In this document: positions 7,981 through 17,002 of the stretch, piece by piece
Numbering within the stretch: position 1 is the stretch's first letter
Layout of the letters: each line of letters begins with the position of its first letter
Assembly (NCBI GenBank): GCA_016209595.1
Contig: JACQVV010000445.1
Coordinates: forward strand, 1 to 34,262
Reading direction: 5' to 3'
Source of the DNA: Planctomycetota bacterium
GTDB taxonomy: Bacteria > Planctomycetota > JACQVV01
DNA: 34,262 nucleotides
Made by a program: the position numbers and the translations under genes
Notes under the pieces: model-generated
What the model was told of the DNA's origin: nothing
Seen by the model: only the letters and a program-made list of their open reading frames with translations
Database searches by the model: none

Positions 7981-8850
7981 TCACCTCCTCCGGCGGCGGG
8001 TTCTCTTCTTCGGAGGCGGCAAAGGGGGCGGACCCGGTGCCAGCGGCGGCGGCGCCGGCGAAACGTACGGGGGCGGTTGGGGCGGATAGGCTCCATATCC
8101 ATACGGCGCGCCCGGGGGAACCGCGGGCGGGGGCGCGGCGCCCGGCGGTGGGAGGGCGGACGGAATCCCCATCCAGGTCGGGAAAGGCGGTGGAGGGGCT
8201 AGAGGAGAGGGAGGGGGAGCGAGCGGCGGAGCGGGAGGGGAAACGGGCGGGAGAGAACCCCCGGGGCCGGTCGGGGGACGGGAGGCAAACGGGACGCTCC
8301 CCCAGGTCTCGAGCGAATCGGACGGAATCCCCTCGACCATGGCGGCGAAGGCATCCGTATCCGGCCCGATGGGATGGCCGGGCGAGAGTGAGGCCCCGAC
8401 CGGGGGGGAAGGGAGTGGAGACAGGGCAAGGGCCGCTCCGGGGGGAGACGTCTTCTCCGCCGCCACCTGGCGTTCCAGGCTCTCGACCTGAGCCCAGACC
8501 AGGAACCCCAGCTCCACGAGAAGATCGACCAGGCTGCGGTAGCCCTCGCGCGAGTAGCGGGCCTTCTGTTCCTCGATGGCACGACCCAGCGCCTCGCGAC
8601 CGACGAGCCCCCTCTTCAGCGCGGCCTCGCAAAGCGCCTTGTCGGTCTCGCGCCGTTGCAGCAGGAGGCGCGCCTTCTGGATCGACTCGACCACCCGGGC
8701 CGTGAGAAGGCCGCGCGCCACGAGAGTCTCTGCGAGCGTCCCCCTGGCCAGCCTCCTGAGCTCATCGAGGCATTCCCGGACCGCTTCCAGCGAGACCAGG
8801 CCCTTGTAGACCGCGATCCGCCCCACGTAGAGGTCGGGTGGCTCGTACAC
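7981..8850 (-). CDS. Helical N-terminal domain plus Pro-rich, polybasic tail protein (289 aa)
   Basis: The N-terminal 130 residues consist of repeated helical units of the form VGRIAVYKGLVSLEAVRECLDEL and ETLVARGLLTARVVESIQKA. They resemble the short helical units found before kinase domains in planctomycetes (compare the first 75 residues of the kinase at 20272-23229) and, loosely, MshEN-type domains. Residues 135-275 are almost entirely Pro, Ala, Gly and Ser, and the protein ends in a basic cluster (KKRTRRRRR). There is no signal peptide or membrane span. The start is a GTG one base after the TAG of the upstream GYF-domain gene, with GAGGG 11 bases before it, so the two are cotranscribed. 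Function is unknown; the Pro-rich tail could bind a GYF or SH3-like partner, possibly the neighbour's GYF domain (inference). Confidence 0.75.
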   Translation of the reverse strand: MYEPPDLYVGRIAVYKGLVSLEAVRECLDELRRLARGTLAETLVARGLLTARVVESIQKARLLLQRRETDKALCEAALKRGLVGREALGRAIEEQKARYSREGYRSLVDLLVELGFLVWAQVESLERQVAAEKTSPPGAALALSPLPSPPVGASLSPGHPIGPDTDAFAAMVEGIPSDSLETWGSVPFASRPPTGPGGSLPPVSPPAPPLAPPPSPLAPPPPFPTWMGIPSALPPPGAAPPPAVPPGAPYGYGAYPPQPPPYVSPAPPPLAPGPPPLPPPKKRTRRRRR

Positions 8851-8851
8851 G

Positions 8852-10549
8852 CTAGTCGGCCCTCACGAACTTCACGAACCTCACCTTCAGGGTCAGTATC
8901 CCTCCCTCTCCATCGGAAGCAGCGAGGGATGCACCGAGGATCTGCGCCGCGCACTGGACCTTCGCGCCCATCTCGAGCGTATCCGCGAGCTCGCCGTCCG
9001 CGGGGACCATGGCCGGTCCCACGACGTAGACGGTCCAACGATCCGATGCGGACGACGCCAGGAGATGAATCGACTTGCGCTCCTCCCCCTCCTCGGGCTT
9101 GTAGGAGAGAAAGGTTGCCTCCCCGATCAGCGACCTCCCCGCCAGGCTCCTGGCGAACTCGGCCGCCTCCCCGACTTCGCGGTCGCCCAGGAGGCCCTGG
9201 ATGGCCTCGATGAGGAGATACTCCGGTTCCTCCTCCCGCGCGGGCAGTTTGGGGCCCGGCCCTTCCGGCCCGGGCGCATCCGGCGGCTCCTCGGCGCCGG
9301 CGATCTCGGGAAGCGGGATGTGGGTCCGCTGGGGCTCGCGGGCTCCCCCGAGAGCGTCCGCGAGGCCGCCCTCCTGGATCCCGAGCCCCTGGAGGAACCC
9401 GCGAGTCCTGTGGATGAGGGCGAGGCGAAAGGCGAAGTAGGCGAAGTACGTTCGAGAAGACTCGGCCTGGTTCGACGTCCCGGAAAGGCACGCGGCGAAG
9501 GCCTCCCTTGAGAGATTCTCGCGGTCGAGGAGGTCCTCCATCTCGACTCGCGCGGACGACCATGCGGAGTCGATCGAGGCTTTTTCGAGGAAGTGCCCGC
9601 GGATCCCCTTCTCGGCGGCGAACGCGGTCCGGACGACGAGGAGGAGGTCGATCGTGTCATGGGTGCGCCCGGGAACGTCCAGGGCGTTGCGGATGCGATC
9701 GAAGTCCGCCATGAGGCGCTCGCGCTCGTAGGCCGGGAAGAGGACGTAGGTCTCCTCGCGCGAGACGCCGGCGAGAATCCGCCGGAAGATCGCCTCCGCG
9801 GTGTCGTCCGGGCGCATGGACTGGCAGATCCCTTCGAAGGTCGCGAGCACATGGCGGCTCCCCTCGAAGACGACCTTTGCGGCCTCCTCTGCGCCGGCGG
9901 CGGGGGCCTGTCCGGGAGTTTCCTCGCGCGCTGGCTCCGGAGCCGGCGGCTTCGGGGAACCGAGTTCCGGGGAGCCGGGGGCAGGTTGGTCCTTCTCGGG
10001 ACGCGACGGAAGAAGCATGAAGAGGAGGGCGCCTCCGCCAAGGAGAGCCGCAAGCAGAAAGCCCGCCATCACGGCAAACTGGACCGGCGATCTCCGGTAT
10101 CTCCGAATGCGCTGGCTAGAAGTCGACTGCCTGCGTGACAAACCCGAGGAAGGGAACGCGCCCCCGAACTCAGGCGTGTCCTTGAGGAGTCCCCACTTCG
10201 GCCAGCCGTCCCGCCAGACGAGAGTCTGCCGTGTCACGCCCTTCTCGGCGACGAACTGGCGGATCTGGTCCTCCGCATAGGGGCCGTGCTTCGCCGAACC
10301 GTCGTTGGAGAGATACCAGCCCGCCGCCGCGCCGAACGCCGGGCCCGGTGCTGTCTGCGGGGCAGGGTACGCCGCCCAAGGCGCCGCGGCCGGGGGTGGA
10401 GCGGGCTGGGGCCGCGGCATCGCCGGAACCGGCATCGCCGGAACCGTGAACGTATTCCTGCATATCGGACAGACCGCGGCTCTGCCCGCGAACTCCTCCC
10501 CGACGGCGACGATGCCCCGGCAATGAGGGCAAGCCAGCTGGACCGGCAT
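8852..10549 (-). CDS. Zinc-ribbon, GYF_2-domain, single-span membrane protein (565 aa)
   Basis: The N-terminus is a zinc ribbon with CPHC (C7, C10) and CPIC (C27, C30), typical of planctomycete proteins. A Pro/Ala linker follows, then a GYF_2 domain at about 78-125 (GWYLSNDGSAKHGPY through LVWRDGWPKW). After a basic stretch there is one transmembrane helix at about 158-180 (QFAVMAGFLLAALLGGGALLF). By the positive-inside rule the ribbon and GYF domain are cytoplasmic and the roughly 380-residue helical C-terminal region is extracytoplasmic. I cannot assign that region to a family. Start: ATG at 10549 with AAAGAGGT eight bases upstream. GYF domains bind Pro-rich peptides, and the next cotranscribed gene makes a very Pro-rich protein, so a physical pair is plausible. 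Function is unknown. Confidence 0.85.
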   Translation of the reverse strand: MPVQLACPHCRGIVAVGEEFAGRAAVCPICRNTFTVPAMPVPAMPRPQPAPPPAAAPWAAYPAPQTAPGPAFGAAAGWYLSNDGSAKHGPYAEDQIRQFVAEKGVTRQTLVWRDGWPKWGLLKDTPEFGGAFPSSGLSRRQSTSSQRIRRYRRSPVQFAVMAGFLLAALLGGGALLFMLLPSRPEKDQPAPGSPELGSPKPPAPEPAREETPGQAPAAGAEEAAKVVFEGSRHVLATFEGICQSMRPDDTAEAIFRRILAGVSREETYVLFPAYERERLMADFDRIRNALDVPGRTHDTIDLLLVVRTAFAAEKGIRGHFLEKASIDSAWSSARVEMEDLLDRENLSREAFAACLSGTSNQAESSRTYFAYFAFRLALIHRTRGFLQGLGIQEGGLADALGGAREPQRTHIPLPEIAGAEEPPDAPGPEGPGPKLPAREEEPEYLLIEAIQGLLGDREVGEAAEFARSLAGRSLIGEATFLSYKPEEGEERKSIHLLASSASDRWTVYVVGPAMVPADGELADTLEMGAKVQCAAQILGASLAASDGEGGILTLKVRFVKFVRAD

Positions 10550-10559
10550 CGCGCGACCT

Positions 10560-10602
10560 CTTTCCTTTATTGTTTATCTTGCGGCCGGGAGCGGCCCCGG
10601 CC
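10560..10602 (-). promoter_or_regulatory. AT-rich leader and G/C hairpin before the GYF gene
   Basis: A perfect 7-bp stem (GGCCGGG/CCCGGCC at 10583-10589 and 10596-10602) is followed on the minus strand by an A-rich run (gataaacaataaagg) leading to the ribosome-binding site at about 10557-10562. The A-rich run probably holds the -10 of the GYF gene, but no -35 fits. The hairpin may end the upstream metalloprotease transcript, although there is no U tract after it. Confidence 0.3.
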
Positions 10603-10696
10603 TGTCCTCACCGCCGGGCTCCCCCCGAACCGAGACGGTCCGCACACTCCTCCTCGCGCCGCCTCCGATCTCGAGGAGCCGGGAGGGTCATCTCGC

Positions 10697-13660
10697 TCAG
10701 CCCAAACCCTTCAGGAACGCCTCCCACATCTCCTGGAACCCCTTGAGATCGGGCCCGAAGGTCTTCGTGATCGGGTCGCGACCGGCCGTCCCCCCGCGAG
10801 CACCGGGAAAGCCGCCCGACTGGAGCTTCCGGAGGAGCTCGGCGGCAAGCGGGCGAATCCTCGGTTCCTCGACGTGTTCGAGGAAGTACATGAGCCCCCA
10901 GGAACCGGCATAGAAGTCCATCGCGGTCGATGGTCCCTGGGCGATCGCCTGATGGGCATCCCCTCGGATGAGATCCTCGATCTGGACGGGGGAGCCCGCG
11001 AAGATGCGGCTCTTGAGATGGGCGAGGTTCGAGGCGGGAAGATAGTCGAGTTCCAGGACTCCCTTCGCTCTGTCCCAGCGAAAGCCCTGGAACAGCTCCG
11101 CTGTCCCCTCGTAGTACCACGACGGCAGGTCTAGAGACCCGAGAACATCGAAATGGTAAAGGTGCGCGGCCTCGTGGATCATCGTCTCCAGCAGGATCTT
11201 GTCCTGCGCACTCGCGCTCCACCCCACGCCTCGCCGCTGCGCGGAGTCCGCGAACCCCGCCGCCTGGAGCTGAGCCTCGTTGCCGGTCTCCATGCAGTAC
11301 TTCCGATAATCCTCGAAGGTGCGAAAGGCGTAGAGCTCGAAGCGCCGCTTGGCCTCGACGTCGAAGTAGCTCGCGTACGCCTTCCACGCCTCCTCCATGA
11401 AGTCCGCCCACTCGGTGGCGAACTTCTCGGAGCAGTTCGTGACCAGATCGTAGTGCTCGGTCCTGAGCTTCCAGGCGTTCTCCCACTGGGACCGCAGTTC
11501 TCGGGCTTCCCGCGCCTCATGAAACCTCCCGTGGACGCTGAGGTACAGCTCCCCGCCGATCTCCTTCTGGAAGCGGTAGACCCAGCGACCGCGCTCCTTG
11601 GCGAAGCCTTCCTCGCGGGCGCGATACGACTCCTGCGCCTCCAGGGCAGCCAGAGCGTCCCGCTCTCTCTTCCCCATCCACCGGCCGCGGTATTGGACGA
11701 GACCGGCCCTGGTGCGGTCCCGTTCCGCGGGCGTCACCCACTCTCCCTTGAAGAAGACGAGCCCCTTGTCGAGGTGCGCCTTCTCCTCGAAAGTGACGAT
11801 CCGGCTCTCGTGGACGACGAACCCGCCCAGCGGAAGATCGATCCCGAGGTGCCGCGCCAGCCGGCGGTTCACGCGCTCGCGGAGTTCGGTCGGGCCCGAC
11901 CGCAGGACCTGGACCCACTCGCGCCGAGCCAAGCCTTCGAGTCCCCGATCGAGGCAGTACCCGCCCAGGAAGTACCGTTCCCCGACCGTGAGCGCGAGCG
12001 CCGAACAGAATTCGTGGTATCCCGATGGATCGATCCGTTTCCACTCGATCCGGACCTCCCCTTCAGGGAAGGCGGCCAGAACCCCTTCGCGCGTAGCCCC
12101 GGAGAGCTCGACCTCGAACGAACCCGAGGCCGTTCTCCAGACCGGCCGGCGAACGAGCCGGCCGTCGTTCACCGCCGACAGGAGCCGATCGAAGAGCGCA
12201 GCCTCTCCCCGCGCCTCGAAGAGGGCATCGCGGACTCGCGCCGCCAGATCATCGAGCCGGAGAACCTCGAGGAGCGCCATGTGGCGCTCGAGAGCGAGGA
12301 TCGCCCGGTTATAGTCCTGTGTGAGGAGGTAGGCCCCCACCCCGGCAAGACGGGCGTCGAGCTCCTGGCGCGCGGCCTCGCGCGCCGCGGCCATCACGTC
12401 CTTTGCCGCCAGCGCGGCGCGGAGCGCCTCCAGATCGCGACGCTCCTTTTCGAGCGCTTCAGCGCTCTCGCGTGCTCTTTCGGCCTCGCGGGCCGCGAGC
12501 TCCTCTCCGGAACCGAGTCGATCGCCGACCAGAACCCACCCGCCCGGAGGGGGCGCGCGGCTCGCGAACCTCTCGTAGAGTTCGTTCACCTCCGCCCCTC
12601 GCCCCGGGTTCTCGCGCAAGTAGAGGGCGAGGATCTCCTTGCCTGGGTCGACCTCGCCCGACGCGAGAGCGAAGGCCGCGGTCTCCAGCGGACAGGTCCG
12701 CTCGACCTGGGCAGCAAGGAGGAGCCCGAGCATCGCGCGCCCGGAGACCTCCCCCCACCGAACCGCGCGGTCGTCCGCGGGGCTCGCTCCGCCGGGGGAA
12801 TGGAAGACAAGGCCCGACTCGGTCCACCCGGAGAGCTCCGACGCGCTCCCCTCCCAGGTCACGGTCAGAGGGGTGCCGGCAGACGCCCGCTCCGTGACGA
12901 TCTCCCGGAACCGTACGAACGGCAGGGCGAAGGTCTCGGCTCTATCAAGGAGCATCCGGACCTCCGGGGACCGGTCCCCGGCGCCGAGCCGCTCCAGGAG
13001 CTCCCGGAGGCGGGCCGCGGCGAGCTCCGGCCGGTGGCCGTCCAGATCGAGCCGCGCGAGGCGCATCTCGCGGTCGATCGCCTCCGCGTCGATCGCCGGG
13101 GTCCCCGAAACTTCTCGACCCTCTCCCTCGCCGGGTTCGGGCCCCGTGGCACGATCCCAGCCGGCCCATTCGACCAAAGCGAAGCCGGCAACAAGCGCGA
13201 ACAGCGTGACCAAGACGCCGATGGCCGCCTGGAGGGCGCTCGAGCGCCTTCGCAACCGGCCCGATCTTGTCCGCCGGCGTGCGGGCGGCAGGCCAGCTCG
13301 TGGTCCCGCCGAGACGACCGGAGGAGGCTGGGCGGCGGATGGCGGCGAGACGGTGGGAGAAGGCAAGACGACGGGCGGTGGTCGGGCCACGGGAGGGGGA
13401 AAGACCGCGGCCAGCGGCAAGGCAACCGGAGGGGGAAAGACAGCGGGCGGTGGCAAGGCAACGGGCGGGGGCGGCAACTGCTGCACCGGGAAAACGGGCG
13501 GAACGAGACCCGCCCTCGCCGGCATGGACGCGACGGTCATCGGCGACAGAACGGCGACGACGAACTCGGCCTTGCAGTACGGACAGCAGACCTTCTTCCC
13601 GACGGCGTTGTCGGGAACGGAAAGGTTCGCCCCGCAATGACAACGGACCCCTAGCGGCAT
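10697..13660 (-). CDS. Zinc-ribbon, membrane-anchored DUF1570-type metalloprotease (987 aa)
   Basis: N-terminal zinc ribbon (C7, C9, C26, C29), then a long Pro-rich linker made of PPPVALPPPAVF-like repeats (about 60-125). A basic patch (ARRRTRSGRLRRRS) precedes one membrane span (about 143-166). The large C-terminal part should be extracytoplasmic: coiled helical segments in the middle, then a gluzincin-type site HEAAH (829-833) with a third ligand E851 in WYYEGTAELF, 18 residues further on. This matches the DUF1570 family common in planctomycetes. The likely role is a surface zinc peptidase; the substrate is unknown. I chose the ATG at 13660 because it places the zinc ribbon at the very N-terminus as in the neighbour. 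A TTG at 13759 would add 33 unstructured residues and overlap the promoter. The same ribbon/Pro-rich/membrane plan as the GYF gene suggests shared localisation. Confidence 0.87.
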   Translation of the reverse strand: MPLGVRCHCGANLSVPDNAVGKKVCCPYCKAEFVVAVLSPMTVASMPARAGLVPPVFPVQQLPPPPVALPPPAVFPPPVALPLAAVFPPPVARPPPVVLPSPTVSPPSAAQPPPVVSAGPRAGLPPARRRTRSGRLRRRSSALQAAIGVLVTLFALVAGFALVEWAGWDRATGPEPGEGEGREVSGTPAIDAEAIDREMRLARLDLDGHRPELAAARLRELLERLGAGDRSPEVRMLLDRAETFALPFVRFREIVTERASAGTPLTVTWEGSASELSGWTESGLVFHSPGGASPADDRAVRWGEVSGRAMLGLLLAAQVERTCPLETAAFALASGEVDPGKEILALYLRENPGRGAEVNELYERFASRAPPPGGWVLVGDRLGSGEELAAREAERARESAEALEKERRDLEALRAALAAKDVMAAAREAARQELDARLAGVGAYLLTQDYNRAILALERHMALLEVLRLDDLAARVRDALFEARGEAALFDRLLSAVNDGRLVRRPVWRTASGSFEVELSGATREGVLAAFPEGEVRIEWKRIDPSGYHEFCSALALTVGERYFLGGYCLDRGLEGLARREWVQVLRSGPTELRERVNRRLARHLGIDLPLGGFVVHESRIVTFEEKAHLDKGLVFFKGEWVTPAERDRTRAGLVQYRGRWMGKRERDALAALEAQESYRAREEGFAKERGRWVYRFQKEIGGELYLSVHGRFHEAREARELRSQWENAWKLRTEHYDLVTNCSEKFATEWADFMEEAWKAYASYFDVEAKRRFELYAFRTFEDYRKYCMETGNEAQLQAAGFADSAQRRGVGWSASAQDKILLETMIHEAAHLYHFDVLGSLDLPSWYYEGTAELFQGFRWDRAKGVLELDYLPASNLAHLKSRIFAGSPVQIEDLIRGDAHQAIAQGPSTAMDFYAGSWGLMYFLEHVEEPRIRPLAAELLRKLQSGGFPGARGGTAGRDPITKTFGPDLKGFQEMWEAFLKGLG

Positions 13661-13730
13661 CGGCGTCAATCCGAAATCGCACCCAATCTCTTGCCGGAAC
13701 TCTTGAACGCGACCAAGTGCGCTAACGCGC

Positions 13731-13759
13731 ATGCTAGCGCCATGCCGGCTGTCGGTCAA
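13731..13759 (-). promoter_or_regulatory. Sigma70-type promoter for the metalloprotease gene
   Basis: On the minus strand TTGACC (13754-13759) is followed by exactly 17 bases and then TAGCAT (13731-13736). Transcription would begin about 65 bases before the ATG at 13660. This also argues against the longer reading frame starting at 13759. Confidence 0.55.
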
Positions 13760-13829
13760 CCATCCCGCCGAGCTACGAATCGGGACGTCGGTGAAATCAG
13801 CGGCGACGAGGACCGTCCAGATCGCTACC

Positions 13830-14606
13830 TCATGACGGCTCTGGAATCGGGATCACGCCCGTCGAACTCGCGATCTCGACGCCGACCGTGTCGGCCAGAG
13901 AGCGGGCGTGCGGGTCCACAAACGGGGAGACGAGCAGGATGCGATCCGGGGGCTTGCCCTCGATCTCCCCGTAGAAACGGGCGATCCGCAGGAGCGCCGC
14001 GACGTCGCCGCGGCTCGCGCTCGACTTCACCTCGACCAGAATGGTCTTGCCGTCCTCGACCGCGATGTCAACCTCGATCCAGGTCGCCTGGCCGTAGATT
14101 CTCCCTTCCTCATCGCGCCGCCTCCACTTGCGGACGCTGACGCCGGGCAGGACGTCCTGGAGGACCGCTCTCATCCCTTCGCGGAAGGCTTCCTCTGCCA
14201 GGATGCCCCATCGCGCGCCGAGCCCGTCAAGCCGCCGGTGGATCACGTCCAGACCGCGCTGGAAGTCACGCCGCATCGCGGCCATCTCCTGCCGGAAATC
14301 GGTCATCTGCTGCCGGAACTCGACCATCTGCTCCTGGAAGTCGGAACGTAGGGCGGTCGTCTCTTCCTGGAGGCGACGAATGGCCGCGGTGTTCTCGGCC
14401 GTCTCTTCCTGGAGGCGGCGGATGGCCGCGGTGTTCTCGGCCGTCTCCTCCTGGAGGCGACGGATGGCTGCTGTGTTCTCGTCGATGCGCGCGAGGATCT
14501 CTGCAGGGTCGATCTCGATCGTCCCCACCGCCCGGCGCAGATGGGCGCGCACGTCAGGCTGTCCCATGAGCGCGAGCAGCGCTTCCTTCATCTCCTCTGC
14601 GGACAT
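13830..14606 (-). CDS. DUF3782-type protein: coiled coil plus PD-(D/E)XK nuclease-like domain (258 aa)
   Basis: The N-terminus is a short helical region, then a coiled coil with three exact or near-exact copies of the 14-residue unit ENTAAIRRLQEETA (residues 43-84) and further heptads to about 125. The C-terminal domain (about 130-250) carries the DUF3782 signature: ARWGILAEEAFREGM, then WIEVDIAVEDGKTILVEVKSSASRGDV with the nuclease-like residues E178, D180, E192 and K194, and LLVSPFVDPHA. The family is abundant in cyanobacteria, archaea and thermophiles and resembles restriction-endonuclease folds; its biological role is unknown. The ATG at 14606 has GGAGG four bases upstream and is preferred over a start seven codons earlier. 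It stands alone, about 130 bases from the lipoprotein gene. Copy-number variation of the 42-bp coding repeat would lengthen the coil in steps of two heptads. Confidence 0.88.
   Translation of the reverse strand: MSAEEMKEALLALMGQPDVRAHLRRAVGTIEIDPAEILARIDENTAAIRRLQEETAENTAAIRRLQEETAENTAAIRRLQEETTALRSDFQEQMVEFRQQMTDFRQEMAAMRRDFQRGLDVIHRRLDGLGARWGILAEEAFREGMRAVLQDVLPGVSVRKWRRRDEEGRIYGQATWIEVDIAVEDGKTILVEVKSSASRGDVAALLRIARFYGEIEGKPPDRILLVSPFVDPHARSLADTVGVEIASSTGVIPIPEPS
14355..14480 (-). repeat. 42-bp coding tandem repeat, three copies, in the DUF3782 gene
   Basis: Three consecutive 42-bp units encode ENTAAIRRLQEETA. They differ at only a few, mostly third-position, bases. Fourteen residues equal two heptads, so gain or loss keeps the coiled-coil register. 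Confidence 0.9.
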
Positions 14607-14736
14607 GACGCCTCCGGATGGTCGCACCTCATCCTACGACGAAACGTCCCCGGAGACGACAGCGCGCATCTCCTCGCGGGGGAAAAGACGCGACCGGTTA
14701 CGTGCCCCCGGCAGGCGGGGCCTCCCGGTCGGAGAA

Positions 14737-15336
14737 CTACTTCGGCTGCCCCTCCGGTCCGGGCTGCGGCTGGGGTTCCGGTCCGGGCTGGGGCCCAGGC
14801 TGCGGGCGCGGGGGAGCGTCCCAGGCCGGCGGCGTGAGATCCTGGGTGTACGGGTAGCGGTCCGCCGCCACGCCGATCGGCTGCGGGAGTCCCTCCCGGT
14901 GGTCGCGCTCGACGAGGTCGTAGCGCTTGTCGTCGAGGACCGGCGGGGGAAGGTTCCAGAGCCGGCGGAAGTTTGCCCCTTCCTTGTAGGTGTAGTAGAC
15001 CGCGTCGTCGACCCGGTCCTGGTACTCGGTGTAGCCGAACGCGGTCGCCGGCGTGAGCGCGGCGACAAAGACCTCGCCCAGGAGATACGGGGGGATCGCG
15101 AGCGTCGTGGAAACGGGATAGGCGAAGAGCCACTTCGCGGGGAACTGATAGGCGTAATTCGCGACCACCATGCCTGTCGAGGGCGCGGGCGGCGGCTTTT
15201 CGGCGGAGCTCATCGCGACCACATCCGAGTAGTCCCTCTTCACCTCGGCCGTGAGGGAGTTGTCCTGCCGGACCTCGAAGCAGCCGGTCGCGAGGAGCGC
15301 GGCAAGCGAGAGGAGGGCGGCGAGCAAAAGCTTCAT
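14737..15336 (-). CDS. Putative lipoprotein coupled to the TolC gene (199 aa)
   Basis: A lipoprotein signal peptide is clear: MKLLLAALLSLAALLATGC with the modified Cys at 19. The mature part has a hydrophobic stretch (about 85-105, YPVSTTLAIPPYLLGEVFVAALTPATAFGY), a central region with several Tyr and Arg residues, and a C-terminal tail of Pro-Gly-Gln repeats (PQPGPQPGPEPQPQ). I do not recognise a family. The ATG overlaps the stop of the upstream TolC-like gene (ATGA), and GGGAGG precedes it, so the two are translated together. It probably sits in the outer membrane and may work with the TolC-like channel as an accessory factor (inference from position only). Confidence 0.82.
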   Translation of the reverse strand: MKLLLAALLSLAALLATGCFEVRQDNSLTAEVKRDYSDVVAMSSAEKPPPAPSTGMVVANYAYQFPAKWLFAYPVSTTLAIPPYLLGEVFVAALTPATAFGYTEYQDRVDDAVYYTYKEGANFRRLWNLPPPVLDDKRYDLVERDHREGLPQPIGVAADRYPYTQDLTPPAWDAPPRPQPGPQPGPEPQPQPGPEGQPK

Positions 15337-16898
15337 TTCGAACCTCCCTTCCCCGAAACGATGATGTTCTTGTCTCGCAGGCGGCGCAGGATCGTCCCCT
15401 CCGAGCGGGCGAGGTCGATGTGGCTAATGGCGTGCGCGAAACGGGCGTTGATCTCGAGGATCTGCGTGTTGAGGAGCGTCTCCCGGAACTGCTGGAGACG
15501 GAAGTTATCGCTTTTCCCCTCGCGGAAGAGGAGCTCCTCGCTCTCGAACCGCTTCTGGGCCGCCTCGACGCCGCGGCTCGTCACGTCCACCCGCTCGTAG
15601 GTCGTGTTCGTGTCGCGCACGGCCTCGCGCACCTGGTTCACGATCTGGGTCTGGAGGTCGGTCAGCCGGTCCTCGGCCTGGCGGCGCTCGATCACCCGCC
15701 GCGTGTACACGCTCCTCGCGGGGCGGTTGCCGATCGGGATCTCGAACTGCACACCCGCGGTCCACTCCCAGCCGAAGCCGGAGCTGTCGTTCGTGCTGAA
15801 GACCGTGTCGGTCGAGTTCTTCCAGTTGCCCGAGCCGCCGAAGTCGCGAAGCGTGATCCCGCCCGTCGCGTCCAGGCGCGGCAGGAGCTGGTTTCTCGCC
15901 TGGAGGATCGCCTCGTCGGCGTTCTTGATGTCGATGTCCATCGACCGAAGCTCCGGCCTCATTTCGAGGGCCGTCCTTGCGCTCTGGTCGGCAGGATTCA
16001 CGGGCCGGGCGATCGTGGGTCGGGTGACGAGACCGAGGCGCGCCCCCCACAAGAGATCCGTCTTCTGCGGCGCGACGAGGCGTTTCAGCGCGTCCTCGGC
16101 GTCCAGGTAGGCCTTCTGCGACTGGTGGACCTGGTCGAGCTGGCGGCCGAGGTTCGACTCGACCTCGTAGATCTCGTGCCGGGCGAGTTTCCCTTCCTGG
16201 ACGAGGAGCTTCGTGAGATCGAGGATGCGGCGGACCCGGTCAAGCGATCCGAGCTGCACGCGGAGCGTCTCCTCGGCCAGGGCGAGGTTCCAGTAAGCCG
16301 TGACCACCTGCTGCACGGTGTCTTGTACTTGTTGCTGGAATGTGTAGTAGGCCTGGTCGAGGCTGTTCTGAGCGATGTGGATGTTCGACCGGTTGAAGTC
16401 GAAGCCGAGGTTGCGCAGCATCGGCTGGGTGAGCGTCAGGCTCGCGTCGTTCCGCCAGACCCGGTCGATGTTCTTCGGGTCGTCCCGGATCGTCGGGGTC
16501 CGGAAGAGCTCCGGGGTGTTGGTGACGGTGTGCGTCCCCCCCATCCGGACCGTCCAGGTCCCGCCCGTGGGCGTGAGCCTGCGGACCTGCGACCCGTAGG
16601 TGTAGGTCTCGTTCTCGTCCACCTTGCGGCCGGTGAGCGCCGGGTTCCCGGGGTTCACCGTCGATGTGACGTTGAAGTCGGTCCCGAAGACCGGGTCGAA
16701 GCCGCTCCTCGCCTCCTCGACCTCGGCCGACCGGATGTCGGGCAGGTGGCCCTGGATGCGGATGTCGAGGTTGTTCTCCAGCGCCCAGACCATCGCCTGG
16801 TCGAGGGAGAGCTCCGTGACCGGCCTCGTGTCCTCCTGGGCAAGAGCCGCCAGCGGTGCGGCGGCGGCAAGGAGCACCGGAAGGAAGAACCATCTCAT
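15333..16898 (-). CDS. TolC-family outer membrane efflux protein (521 aa)
   Basis: Signal peptide at 1-20 (MRWFFLPVLLAAAAPLAALA), then the OEP repeat: LSLDQAMVWALENNLDIRIQ near the N-terminus, long coiled-coil segments (for example YYTFQQQVQDTVQQVVTAYW and LVQEGKLARHEIYEVESNLG), and a second copy beginning near AVRDTNTTYERVDVTSRGVEAAQKRFE. FEIPIGNRPARSVYTRRVIERRQAEDRL matches the usual outer-membrane strand followed by a helical hairpin. It should form a trimeric channel for export. The ATG at 16898 has GGAGG nine bases upstream and starts directly with the signal peptide; longer frames lack this. No inner-membrane transporter or adaptor lies in the window, so its export partner is elsewhere. 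Confidence 0.93.
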   Translation of the reverse strand: MRWFFLPVLLAAAAPLAALAQEDTRPVTELSLDQAMVWALENNLDIRIQGHLPDIRSAEVEEARSGFDPVFGTDFNVTSTVNPGNPALTGRKVDENETYTYGSQVRRLTPTGGTWTVRMGGTHTVTNTPELFRTPTIRDDPKNIDRVWRNDASLTLTQPMLRNLGFDFNRSNIHIAQNSLDQAYYTFQQQVQDTVQQVVTAYWNLALAEETLRVQLGSLDRVRRILDLTKLLVQEGKLARHEIYEVESNLGRQLDQVHQSQKAYLDAEDALKRLVAPQKTDLLWGARLGLVTRPTIARPVNPADQSARTALEMRPELRSMDIDIKNADEAILQARNQLLPRLDATGGITLRDFGGSGNWKNSTDTVFSTNDSSGFGWEWTAGVQFEIPIGNRPARSVYTRRVIERRQAEDRLTDLQTQIVNQVREAVRDTNTTYERVDVTSRGVEAAQKRFESEELLFREGKSDNFRLQQFRETLLNTQILEINARFAHAISHIDLARSEGTILRRLRDKNIIVSGKGGSK

Positions 16899-16965
16899 CT
16901 TGACCCACCCTCCGCAACGGAACCCTGCGCCGGCAGATCCGCCCGGCGCGATGGAATAGGGGACA

Positions 16966-16993
16966 AGTATACGGCTCCCGGAAGAAGGGGCAA
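16966..16993 (-). promoter_or_regulatory. Sigma70-type promoter for the TolC-lipoprotein operon
   Basis: On the minus strand TTGCCC (16988-16993) is followed by 16 bases and TATACT (16966-16971). The leader to the ATG at 16898 would be about 60 bases. The -10 is one of the best in the window. Confidence 0.55.
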
Positions 16994-17002
16994 GAGGATT
17001 CG

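Noticed and set aside
3376..8202. Very long forward frame (1608 codons) opposite the cyclase gene
   Set aside because: It is the antisense shadow of a recognisable cyclase/ATPase/TPR protein, rich in Arg, Glu and Pro, without domains. High G+C leaves such frames open.
13661..13759. Longer start (TTG at 13759) for the metalloprotease
   Set aside because: The extra residues lack structure, the zinc ribbon would no longer be N-terminal, and a good promoter (13731-13759) lies in this stretch.
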